DNA of 31,198 nt. Source: an uncultured Caulobacterales bacterium (GTDB taxonomy: Bacteria; Pseudomonadota; Alphaproteobacteria; Caulobacterales; Caulobacteraceae). The position numbers and the translations under genes were made by a program. Where the stretch lies: assembly GCA_903903715.1 (NCBI GenBank), contig CAIUZX010000104.1:1-31198 (forward strand). The letters run 5' to 3'. The notes beneath the pieces were generated by a model. The model was not told the origin of the DNA, ran no database searches, and worked only from the letters and a program-made list of their open reading frames with translations. Below are positions 1-7,340 of the stretch, piece by piece; position 1 is the stretch's first letter; the number at the start of each line of letters is the position of its first letter.

Positions 1-230
1 ATGCCTGTATCTTCAACAGTGTGATGAGCGTCGATCTGCAGGTCGCCCTTGCACTCCACAGTCAGATCAAAGCCGCCGTGCCGTGCGAGGCTGTCGAGCA
101 TGTGGTCGAAAAAGCCTATGCCAGTATCGATTGTTGACGCGCCCGAGCCGTCAAGGTCGACACGTACAAAGATCGACGTTTCCTTGGTTTCTCGGCGGAT
201 CTCCGCCGCGCGCGATGCAGGTGCGGTCAT
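1..230 (-). CDS. hisB: Imidazoleglycerol-phosphate dehydratase HisB, N-terminal part (runs off the left edge)
   Basis: This gene encodes the enzyme that dehydrates imidazole glycerol phosphate to imidazole acetol phosphate in cytoplasmic histidine synthesis. Only the first 76 residues are in the window; the family is usually about 195-200 residues. The visible part carries the family signatures FDHML (residues 41-45) and DAHHTVED (67-74), whose His and Glu residues bind the two Mn ions. The ATG at 228-230 is preceded by GGAG six bases upstream, which fixes the start. It is the monofunctional form, since the N-terminus begins directly with the dehydratase fold and no phosphatase domain precedes it. 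It lies 42 bases downstream of the PfkB kinase gene on the same strand, so the two may be cotranscribed. The remaining his genes would be expected to the left of the window. Confidence 0.95.
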   Translation of the reverse strand, partial: MTAPASRAAEIRRETKETSIFVRVDLDGSGASTIDTGIGFFDHMLDSLARHGGFDLTVECKGDLQIDAHHTVEDTG

Positions 231-272
231 GTTGGGCTCCGTCGGGAGGGAGGGCTATTTTCACGCATCGGC

Positions 273-1271
273 TCAGAGCAGTCCGGAGGATACGGCCAAG
301 TCATGTAACGAGGTCTGCGGCCTTGGCCCATAGTGCGCGATGACTTCCGCCGCGGCGAGGGACCCAAGCCGTCCGCAGACAGAGGTTGGACGGCCTCTCG
401 CCAGACCGAACAGCACGCCGGCCGCATACTGATCGCCGGCGCCGGTCGTATCCAGCACCTGCGCGGCGGGCGCGGCGGGGATTGTTTCGAAAGCGCCATC
501 TGTCACGATAACGGATCCATGCTCTCCGCGCGTGACGCAAACGGTAGGCGCCCTGGCGCCAAGAAGGCTTACGGCTTGATCGAAATCCGCCGTCTCGAAC
601 AGGGCTTTCGCCTCCGTCTCATTGGCGAAGACGATATCCACCGCCTCGTCGATGAAGGCGAGCAATGCGGAACGATGCCGCTCGACTACGAAAGCGTCTG
701 ACAGTGTCAAAGCGATTTTGCGCCCGGCGTCGCGACCCACTCGCGCCGCCTTGGCAAACGCTTGGCGGGCCGCGTCGGGGTCGAATAGATAACCCTCCAG
801 ATAGATGATCGAGGCGGCGCGGATCATCTCTTCGTCTACATCGTCCGCCCCAAGCAGGTTCGCAACACCAAGGCAGGTGCACATCGTGCGCTGCCCGTCG
901 GGCGTGACATTTATCAGGCAAGTGCCGGTTCCCGGACCTGCGCCAGGCGGTAGGGGACGGGGTTTGAAGGCGACCCCCTGGGCGGCGATATCATGATGAA
1001 ATACCTTACCGAGCAAGTCGTCAGCGACCTTGCCAATATAAGCTGCACGCCCGCCGAAGCTTGCGATGCCAGAGGTGGTGTTTCCCGCTGACCCACCAGA
1101 TGCTTCGACGCCTGCGGCCATCTTTTTGTAAAGCGAGGCGGCGCTCGCCTCATCGACAAGCATCATCGCGCCTTTGGACAGGCCCTCCGCGGCGAGAAAG
1201 GCGTCGTCGGCGGGCGAGATCACGTCCACGATAGCATTGCCGACGGCGGCGACATCATAAGCGGCGGGCAT
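273..1271 (-). CDS. PfkB-family carbohydrate kinase, adenosine kinase-like
   Basis: This is a ribokinase/PfkB-fold kinase of 332 residues, a normal length for the family. It shows the N-terminal glycine-rich substrate motif GGSAGNT (about 59-65) and the C-terminal anion-hole motif DTTGAGD (about 274-280), with the last Asp as catalytic base. NETEA (about 217-221) is the conserved mid-domain motif. The TGTCL and TPDGQRTM stretch (about 115-130) is typical of bacterial proteins annotated as adenosine kinase, so phosphorylation of adenosine or a related nucleoside or sugar is the likely reaction; the exact substrate cannot be read. The ATG at 1271 has GAGG five bases upstream, whereas the codon before it is TTG, so I start at 1271. 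An AMP nucleosidase lies elsewhere in this window, so a purine salvage role is plausible but inferred. Confidence 0.9.
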   Translation of the reverse strand: MPAAYDVAAVGNAIVDVISPADDAFLAAEGLSKGAMMLVDEASAASLYKKMAAGVEASGGSAGNTTSGIASFGGRAAYIGKVADDLLGKVFHHDIAAQGVAFKPRPLPPGAGPGTGTCLINVTPDGQRTMCTCLGVANLLGADDVDEEMIRAASIIYLEGYLFDPDAARQAFAKAARVGRDAGRKIALTLSDAFVVERHRSALLAFIDEAVDIVFANETEAKALFETADFDQAVSLLGARAPTVCVTRGEHGSVIVTDGAFETIPAAPAAQVLDTTGAGDQYAAGVLFGLARGRPTSVCGRLGSLAAAEVIAHYGPRPQTSLHDLAVSSGLL

Positions 1272-1371
1272 CAAGACCTCGGATGGGCGGCGAGCTGGGG
1301 CGCGGAGTATAGTCGTCGCCGGCGCCGGGGCAATGCATCGTTCGGGTTCGGGTGTCGAGCATGCCGAGTTT

Positions 1372-1397
1372 GGGATTTGGGGTTGAGGGCATTTGGG
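1372..1397 (+). other. Canonical G-quadruplex motif in the leader of the small secreted protein gene
   Basis: Four G-tracts on the plus strand are separated by short A/T-rich loops: GGG at 1372-1374, GGGG at 1379-1382, GGG at 1387-1389 and GGG at 1395-1397, with loops of 4, 4 and 5 bases. This satisfies the standard G3+N1-7 rule. It ends 13 bases before the ATG at 1411, so it lies in the divergent promoter region and probably within the mRNA leader. Folding was not tested. Confidence 0.5.
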
Positions 1398-1410
1398 CTA
1401 GAACCCGGGC

Positions 1411-1770
1411 ATGAAACGCGGACTTGTCTATCTTCTGGTCATCGCGCTGAGCTTGGGTTCGGTCTCCCCCTCCGCTGCAGTGTCCAAGGGCCTCGAAGGC
1501 TTTTCGGCGGATGAGGTGCGCGGCGAACTCGGCGAACCTGACGTCTCCCAACAGGCGGGATCTGGCGCTCTTTGGACTTATCGCTTCGAAACCTGCGCTC
1601 TCATGGTGGCATTTCATACAACCGCGGGGCAATTTCGGGTCTTTCAAGTTTTGGCAGGCGCGCGTCACCGGGGTGAAACGCCGCTTTCGGCACAGCAATG
1701 CCTGGCGGTGGGCCGCGAGCAGCATGCAGGTCACAAGGCGACCGACCCGATCGGAGATCGACTGAGATGA
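1411..1770 (+). CDS. Small secreted protein of unknown function, possibly BamE/SmpA-like fold
   Basis: I do not recognise this 119-residue protein as a named family. It begins with a clear Sec signal peptide: basic residues at 2-3, a hydrophobic core to about residue 19, and a likely cleavage after SAA near residue 23. The mature part contains GFSADEVRGELGEPD (30-44), followed by an aromatic WTYRFETC segment. This pattern of a helix, a GxPD turn and then a W-x-Y strand recalls small BamE/SmpA-type periplasmic domains. Two cysteines (62 and 97) could form a disulfide in the periplasm. The stop codon overlaps the start of the ATP-grasp gene as ATGA (1767-1770), so the two are translationally coupled. 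A G-quadruplex motif lies just upstream; no strong ribosome binding site is visible. Confidence 0.7.
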   Translation: MKRGLVYLLVIALSLGSVSPSAAVSKGLEGFSADEVRGELGEPDVSQQAGSGALWTYRFETCALMVAFHTTAGQFRVFQVLAGARHRGETPLSAQQCLAVGREQHAGHKATDPIGDRLR

Positions 1771-2615
1771 CCAAGCGCTTGGCGATCTTATCTCCCGATC
1801 CGAACGATCCGCGCTACACAACCCGCGTTGCGCCGCCGATTGACGGCTACAGGGCGCTATTCAACCGGTTAGGCGTCGAGCTTGTGGCGCATCCATGGGT
1901 TTTCGGCCCGCCGACGGAGGTGGACGGCGTCTTGGCGAACCTCGCCTGGGGCTATCACTTTCGCCTGCAGGACTGGGAAGCGATGTTGAAGGGCTGGGGG
2001 GACGCGCCGCCCCTGATCAATGCCCCGGACGTGCTTCTTTGGAATACGCGTAAGACCTATCTCTTGGATCTGGCCCGCGCCGGAGTCCGGATTATACTTA
2101 CCGACACGCCTAGGCTTTCGGACGCAACAGCGGTGTCCGAGGCCTTTGAACGTTTTGGAACCGCCGAGATTGTCATCAAGCCGCTGGTTTCCGCAGGTTC
2201 GCATGAGACATACCGACTTCGTCGCGGGGATCCATTGCCCGCGCCAGCTGAAGACCGGATGATCCAACCTTTTCTCTCTTCGGTGGCCAGCGAAGGCGAA
2301 TTGTCCCTGTTTTTCTTCGACGGCGAATTCAGCCATGGCGCGGCGAAGGTTGCGGCGCAGGGAGATTTCCGGGTGCAGCCACAGTTCGGCGGAAAGTTCA
2401 CCTCATACCGGCCTGACGCAGAAGCCCTTGAACTCGCGCAAAAGGTCCTCGCGGCTGCGCCGCAGGATCTAGCTTACGCCCGCATAGACATGTTGCGCGA
2501 CGTTGAAGGTCGTCTGGCCTTGATGGAATTGGAGGCGATCGAGCCTGACCTCTATTTCGCTTACGCGCCGGACGCGGGCGATGCGTTCGGGAGAGCCATT
2601 CTTCGCCGCATTTAA
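1767..2615 (+). CDS. ATP-grasp domain protein, DcsG/RimK-like
   Basis: This 282-residue cytoplasmic protein has the order of an ATP-grasp ligase. An N-terminal Rossmann-like part comes first, then the lysine strand EIVIKPL with K138 and a following small-residue loop (SAGS, 142-145). QPF (168-170) opens the second ATP-binding lobe, and the acidic metal site is R239/D241 plus MELEAIEP (253-260). Such enzymes join a carboxylate to an amine via acyl phosphate. The closest remembered relatives are the cyclo-ligase DcsG of D-cycloserine synthesis and RimK-like proteins, but the substrate here is unknown. The reading frame extends upstream to 1698. The ATG at 1767 is preferred because it gives a 4-base ATGA overlap with the preceding gene and a natural N-terminus beginning MTKRLAIL. 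Confidence 0.85.
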   Translation: MTKRLAILSPDPNDPRYTTRVAPPIDGYRALFNRLGVELVAHPWVFGPPTEVDGVLANLAWGYHFRLQDWEAMLKGWGDAPPLINAPDVLLWNTRKTYLLDLARAGVRIILTDTPRLSDATAVSEAFERFGTAEIVIKPLVSAGSHETYRLRRGDPLPAPAEDRMIQPFLSSVASEGELSLFFFDGEFSHGAAKVAAQGDFRVQPQFGGKFTSYRPDAEALELAQKVLAAAPQDLAYARIDMLRDVEGRLALMELEAIEPDLYFAYAPDAGDAFGRAILRRI

Positions 2616-2711
2616 CCCTAAGGGCTGCATAACGTGATTTGATATACGCAATTAGGTTGTCTTTCTGGTTTGCATCGGGCCTAGTCCGCAAAACGGAGTG
2701 GAGATCGATGC

Positions 2712-4250
2712 TTGGCCGCGCGGATTGTGACAGCCGCATTTGAAGGAGTGGAGGCCCGCCGGGTCGACGTCGAAGTCCAGACGAGTTCGGGCATGGTCGC
2801 CTTCATTGTCGTAGGCCTCGGCGATAAGGCGGTCGCTGAGAGCCGGGAACGCGTTCGCGCCGCCTTTGCCGGCCTGGGCCTTGCCTTGCCCTCCAAACGA
2901 TTGGTGGTGAACCTCGCGCCGGCCGATCTGCCCAAGGAGGGCAGCCATTACGATCTCCCCATCGCGCTCGGTCTCATGGCCGTCATGGGCGTTTTACCTC
3001 AGGACGCACTGGCTGACTGGTTGGCGTTCGGAGAGCTCAGCCTCGATGGACGTCTCGCAACGACCGCCGGCGCCTTGCCCGCGGCCATCGCGGCGGAATC
3101 CATGGGGCTTGGATTGATCTGTCCTGAATCCGCGGGTCCAGAAGCGGCCTGGTCCGGGGCGGGCCGCATTCTCGCCGCGCGTTCGCTGATCAGCCTGATC
3201 AATCATTTCCGAGGCGTTCAGGTCATCAGTCCGCCTTCCCCTGGTGTCGTGAAGGAGGCTGCAGGAGGGCCGGATCTTGGCGACGTGCGAGGCCAAGAAC
3301 AGGCCAAACGCGCATTGGAGATCGCTGCAGCCGGGGGGCACAATCTCCTTATGTGCGGACCCCCTGGATCTGGAAAGTCGATGATGGCGAGCCGGTTGCC
3401 CGGCTTGCTGCCGCCCCTTTCCGCAAAGGAGCTTCTGGAGACCTCCATGGTGCATTCGGTTTCCGGCTTGATCGCGAAGGGTGAACTCACCCGGGCGCGG
3501 CCCTATCGATCTCCGCATCATTCTGCGAGCATGGCCGCCCTGGTCGGTGGTGGCGCGCGGGTCAAGCCAGGCGAGGTTTCGCTGGCCCATAATGGCGTTC
3601 TTTTCCTCGACGAACTCCCGGAGTTCACGCCGCAGGTGCTCGACAGCCTTCGTCAGCCGCTTGAAACCGGTGAGGTTATTGTCGCGCGAGCCAATGCGCA
3701 TGTCCGGTATCCGGCAAGAGTACAGCTGATTGCGGCGATGAATCCCTGCCGATGCGGGCACGGGGGGCCGGGACGCGGCGCGTGTGGCAAGGCGCCGAGG
3801 TGCCAGCTCGACTATCAGGGTCGGTTGTCCGGGCCCTTGCTTGACCGCATCGATATCCAGATCGACGTGCCGCCGGTGACGCCGGCTGAGCTGGCCGGCG
3901 CACCGCCCGCGGAAGGGACTGCAGAGGTGGCCCGTCGCGTCGCCGAAGCCTGGCGGGTGCAAATCGAGCGTGCCGCGGAGATGGATATTCCCGACGACAT
4001 GGCTCTGAACGCGCGCATGGACGGCCGCCGTCTGGAGCGGATCGCCATGCCCGACGAAGGCGGCCGCCAACTCCTCACCCTGGCCGCGGAATCGGGTCGG
4101 ATCACAGCCCGGGGATGGGTTCGCGCGTTAAGGCTGGCGAGGACGATCGCTGATCTGGAAGGCTCTCAGTCAGTTCGCCGACGGCATGTGGCGGAAGCGG
4201 TGGTGTATCGTCGTTTCGCGGGCGGGAGCGAAACTGCGGCGGCGCCGTGA
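2712..4250 (+). CDS. comM: YifB/ComM-family Mg-chelatase-like AAA+ ATPase
   Basis: This 512-residue protein has the full YifB/ComM architecture. An N-terminal Lon-protease-like (ChlI) domain with the SHYDLPIALG motif (78-87) is followed by the AAA+ core: Walker A GPPGSGKS (216-223), Walker B LFLDE (297-301), sensor MNPC (343-346) and arginine finger LLDRID (377-381). A cysteine cluster (C346, C348, C358, C364) typical of the family may bind metal. ComM is a helicase that promotes branch migration during uptake of transforming DNA. The start is a TTG at 2712: GGAG at 2700-2703 is well spaced, and the resulting MAARIV N-terminus matches the family. The ATG at 2708 is out of frame. It follows the ATP-grasp gene by 96 bases. 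Confidence 0.93.
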   Translation: MAARIVTAAFEGVEARRVDVEVQTSSGMVAFIVVGLGDKAVAESRERVRAAFAGLGLALPSKRLVVNLAPADLPKEGSHYDLPIALGLMAVMGVLPQDALADWLAFGELSLDGRLATTAGALPAAIAAESMGLGLICPESAGPEAAWSGAGRILAARSLISLINHFRGVQVISPPSPGVVKEAAGGPDLGDVRGQEQAKRALEIAAAGGHNLLMCGPPGSGKSMMASRLPGLLPPLSAKELLETSMVHSVSGLIAKGELTRARPYRSPHHSASMAALVGGGARVKPGEVSLAHNGVLFLDELPEFTPQVLDSLRQPLETGEVIVARANAHVRYPARVQLIAAMNPCRCGHGGPGRGACGKAPRCQLDYQGRLSGPLLDRIDIQIDVPPVTPAELAGAPPAEGTAEVARRVAEAWRVQIERAAEMDIPDDMALNARMDGRRLERIAMPDEGGRQLLTLAAESGRITARGWVRALRLARTIADLEGSQSVRRRHVAEAVVYRRFAGGSETAAAP

Positions 4251-4298
4251 GACCGGGTATAAGGCTCGCGTTAAGCGGGGTCTGGTACATCAGACGTC

Positions 4299-5903
4299 AT
4301 GACGGACACGGCGCCCACTCGACGCAAGCGGACTTCATCGAACCGCCGAACCTCGGACTCCGAGGAAGGACGCGCAAAGTCCGCCAGTCTGTTTTCGAGA
4401 GCGCATGGTCTGGCCACGCTGAGCCATGAAATCCGTACTCCGCTGAACGGCGTGCTGGGCATGGCCAACCTGTTGGCCGAAACGTCGCTTGATGAGACGC
4501 AACGCGCCTATCTCAGCGCCCTTAGAACAAGTGGAGAGCACCTGCTCGGGCTCGTCAACGATGTCCTTGATCTCGCCAAACTGGAATCAGGCCTGATTGA
4601 TCTTCAATTGAGGCCGCTGGCGCTCGAAGACCTGTTCCAGGGGGTCACGGAACTACTCGCCACGCGCGCCCACGAAGCGGGCCTCGACATCGCCTGGGCC
4701 GTAGATCGGGATGCGCCGACGATCCTTGCCGATGCGGGTCGGTTGAAGCAAGTGCTGTTCAACCTCGCTGGAAACGCCGTGAAGATGACTGCGGCTCGTG
4801 GATGTGGCGGCGGCGTGTTGATCGCCGGGCGGGTGAGACCCGCCGGCGGCCGTCGGGTGCGCCTACGTCTCTCCGTCCGCGATACTGGCCCGGGCGTTCC
4901 CGATGACGTGGCCGCTAGACTGTTCGAGGAGTTCTATCAGGCCGAAGAAGGGGCCGCTGCAGGAGGGGCTGGCCTCGGACTCGCGATTGTCCGTCGCATC
5001 GCCGCAGCGATGGACGCCGAAGTGGGCATTGTGAACCACCGGATAGACGCAGACTCCTACTGGGGCGCCGAGTTCTGGATAGAGGCCGAGTTCGACATTG
5101 CTGAACCTGGCGCTTTGACCCGGCGCGGAAAAAGCGGTCCTTTGTCGGGGCGAACGATCGCAGTGATTTCGTCGTCTCCCGTTGTTCGTGAAGCCGCCTT
5201 GGCCCAAATCCGCGCCTCGGGCGCCAGAGCCGTTTTGGCGAGCGGGTTCGAAGCGCTGGATCCCTGCTACGATGCGGTCCTCGTCGATCCTGGCGCCAGA
5301 GCGCCGAGCCGTGCGGTCCGCCCTCCAAAGGGCGTGGCCGCGTTCATCCTTCTAACTGCGGAGGGTCGTGATCAGATCGAGCCTTACCGAAAGGCTGGGT
5401 ATCAGGGCTATCTCATAAAGCCGCTTCGGCGCGCTTCGATCATCTCGCGCCTTCATGCCGTTCTCGGCGTCCAGCCCGACCCGGAAGTCCTTTCACCGAT
5501 GATCGAGGATGAACGCGGCGGACGTCCCAAAGCGACTTCAGGCCTTCGCATTCTGCTCGCCGAAGACAATGCGGTGAACGCCCTGCTCGCAAAAGCCTTG
5601 CTCAAGCGTCTTGGGTGCGTGGTCACGCACGCGGATACGGGTGACAGCGCCTTGGCTGCGGCATCGACCGAAACCTTTGATCTCGTTTTGATGGACGTCC
5701 GGATGCCGGTCCTGGATGGGATGGAAGTCACGCGTCGGCTGCGCGCAAAGGGATTTAGCTCGCCCATCATCGCCGTGACCGCCAATGCATTCGAGGATGA
5801 TCGGGCCGCCTGTCTCGCGGCTGGGATGGACGAATTTCTCACCAAACCGATCCAACCTGTGGCTCTGAACGCGCTGATCGCGAAGATCGCACAGGACCGT
5901 TGA
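4299..5903 (+). CDS. Hybrid sensor histidine kinase with pseudo-receiver and receiver domains, ShkA-like
   Basis: This 534-residue protein has no membrane segment or recognisable sensor domain. After a basic 30-residue tail comes the DHp domain with LSHEIRTPLNG (H43), then the catalytic ATPase domain: N-box N155/N159, G1 DTGPGVP (195-201), G2 GAGLGLAI (223-230). Receiver 1 (about 286-389) is degenerate: the acidic pair is replaced by serines (291-293), though D330 and the KP turn (374-375) remain. Receiver 2 (about 417-532) is complete, with D466 in LMDVRMP, T494 and K516. The acidic linker IEDERG (402-407) resembles the regulatory linker of Caulobacter ShkA, whose pseudo-receiver binds c-di-GMP. 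The REC1 segment YLIKPLR (371-377) fits the binding residues I remember for ShkA. The neighbouring ampG supports this. Phosphotransfer partners are not in the window. Confidence 0.9.
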   Translation: MTDTAPTRRKRTSSNRRTSDSEEGRAKSASLFSRAHGLATLSHEIRTPLNGVLGMANLLAETSLDETQRAYLSALRTSGEHLLGLVNDVLDLAKLESGLIDLQLRPLALEDLFQGVTELLATRAHEAGLDIAWAVDRDAPTILADAGRLKQVLFNLAGNAVKMTAARGCGGGVLIAGRVRPAGGRRVRLRLSVRDTGPGVPDDVAARLFEEFYQAEEGAAAGGAGLGLAIVRRIAAAMDAEVGIVNHRIDADSYWGAEFWIEAEFDIAEPGALTRRGKSGPLSGRTIAVISSSPVVREAALAQIRASGARAVLASGFEALDPCYDAVLVDPGARAPSRAVRPPKGVAAFILLTAEGRDQIEPYRKAGYQGYLIKPLRRASIISRLHAVLGVQPDPEVLSPMIEDERGGRPKATSGLRILLAEDNAVNALLAKALLKRLGCVVTHADTGDSALAAASTETFDLVLMDVRMPVLDGMEVTRRLRAKGFSSPIIAVTANAFEDDRAACLAAGMDEFLTKPIQPVALNALIAKIAQDR

Positions 5904-5981
5904 GGTCTTCGGCCTCGAGTCTCCCAACCCAGCTTGCCCTGAGCCCGCCCATCGGTCACGTTGACCAAAACAGGCGCAGGC

Positions 5982-7340
5982 ATGGCTTCTTCAGCAAAAC
6001 CGAACTCGAGACGGATGATCGACACGCTGCGCGCGCTCGGCCGCCCGAAAGTCGCGACCATGGCGGCGCTGGGGTTTTCGTCAGGTCTGCCGTTTCTACT
6101 GACTGGCAACACGCTTGGGTATTGGCTGCGAGAGGGTCACGTCAGCCTCTCTGCCATCAGCTTCGCCGCGTGGGTGGGTCTGGCCTACACGTTCAAGTTC
6201 CTCTGGGCGCCGATCATTGACCGCGTGGACGCGCCGATCTTCAGACTTGGGCGTCGGCGGGGATGGATGCTGACGGCTCAGATCCTGATCGCGCTGGGAC
6301 TGGCCGCCATGGCCGTCATCGGCCCGGCGGGGGGGCTTCTCAATCTGGCGGCCGCCGCGGTCGTCGTGGCTTTCGCATCCGCGACTCAGGACATCGTGGT
6401 CGACGCCTGGCGAATCGAGATTGCCGAGGACGGGGATGAACTGGGGCTTTTGACGTCAGCCTACAGCCTCGGCTATCGGGCGGCGCTTCTGGTCACGGAA
6501 TCATTAATCCTCATTATGGCGCAGTTCTTCGGCTGGCCGACGAGCTACTTGGTCATGGCTGCACTGGTGTTGATCGGTGTTGCGGCCGTCGTATTCGCGT
6601 CTGAGCCGGTCCTGGCCGAGCACGTCCTCGAAGAGCGCAGCCGAGAAGCGCCTATCTATTCCGTCCGCGGCGTCTCTGACGCCATTGCAGGCCCGTTCAT
6701 CAGCTTCTTCCGACAACACGGTCTGTTCGCCCTGGTCATGCTGTTGACCATCACCCTTTACCACCTGCCGGACTATCTGAGAGGCCCGATCTCCAATCCA
6801 TTCTACAAGGATCTTGGACTTTCAAAGGTCACTGTGGGCCTTGTTCGCGCGTCAATTGGTCTTTGGGGGTCTATTGTCGGGGTGTCGCTGGGCGGGCTTT
6901 GCGCCGTCCGATTGGGCTATGCGCGGACGCTTATCATCGGTGCGTTTCTTCAGCCCGTCGCGATCGCCGCGTTCGCACTACTGGCGAGTCGAGGGCCGGA
7001 CATCGTGCTGTTTCAGGCCGTGATGGGCGTCGACGCCTTCGCTATCGGTTTTTCCGGCGTGGCGCTGGTGGCCTATATGTCTAGCTTGACCAGCCTCGGT
7101 TACACCGCCACCCAGTACGCCCTGCTCAGTTCTGCGTTGAATATGACCGGAAAGACCCTGAAGGGCTTTTCTGGTTCGGTCGTTGATCACCTACAGCTGA
7201 ACGGCGGCTTGATGCACGCCTATGCCGAGTTCTATCTGGGCGCAGCGGCGTTGGGCGCCCCGGCGATTCTCATGTGCTTCTTGCTCGCAAGGCATATCGA
7301 GCGGATCCGCAACGAAAGCGCGGCGGCCACCACCACTTAG
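5982..7340 (+). CDS. ampG: AmpG-type muropeptide permease (MFS/PAT family)
   Basis: This inner-membrane transporter of about 452 residues has about 12 hydrophobic segments. It matches the AmpG/PAT family through GFSSGLPFLL near the start of the first helix, FLWAPIIDR in the loop after the second helix and ATQDIVVDAWRIE about 135 residues in. AmpG imports anhydro-muropeptides released during wall turnover so that the peptide and sugar can be reused. Start choice is uncertain: the frame is open from a TTG at 5961, an ATG lies at 5982 and another at 6015; I use 5982. Its stop TAG (7338-7340) overlaps the stop of maeB on the opposite strand. It sits 78 bases after the hybrid kinase gene, so cotranscription is possible. 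Confidence 0.9.
   Translation: MASSAKPNSRRMIDTLRALGRPKVATMAALGFSSGLPFLLTGNTLGYWLREGHVSLSAISFAAWVGLAYTFKFLWAPIIDRVDAPIFRLGRRRGWMLTAQILIALGLAAMAVIGPAGGLLNLAAAAVVVAFASATQDIVVDAWRIEIAEDGDELGLLTSAYSLGYRAALLVTESLILIMAQFFGWPTSYLVMAALVLIGVAAVVFASEPVLAEHVLEERSREAPIYSVRGVSDAIAGPFISFFRQHGLFALVMLLTITLYHLPDYLRGPISNPFYKDLGLSKVTVGLVRASIGLWGSIVGVSLGGLCAVRLGYARTLIIGAFLQPVAIAAFALLASRGPDIVLFQAVMGVDAFAIGFSGVALVAYMSSLTSLGYTATQYALLSSALNMTGKTLKGFSGSVVDHLQLNGGLMHAYAEFYLGAAALGAPAILMCFLLARHIERIRNESAAATTT

Noticed and set aside
2617..2630. Short CCCTAAGGG palindrome after the ATP-grasp gene
   Set aside because: Arms of four bases and no U-tract; too weak to call a terminator or operator.
2994..4070. Open reading frame of 358 codons on the minus strand inside comM
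   Set aside because: It lies antisense to a gene with all YifB motifs, and its translation shows no recognisable domain; a GC-rich shadow frame.
5954..5966. GGTCA-CGT-TGACC palindrome upstream of ampG
   Set aside because: Five-base arms are common by chance in GC-rich DNA and the start codon of ampG is itself uncertain, so its position relative to a promoter is unclear.
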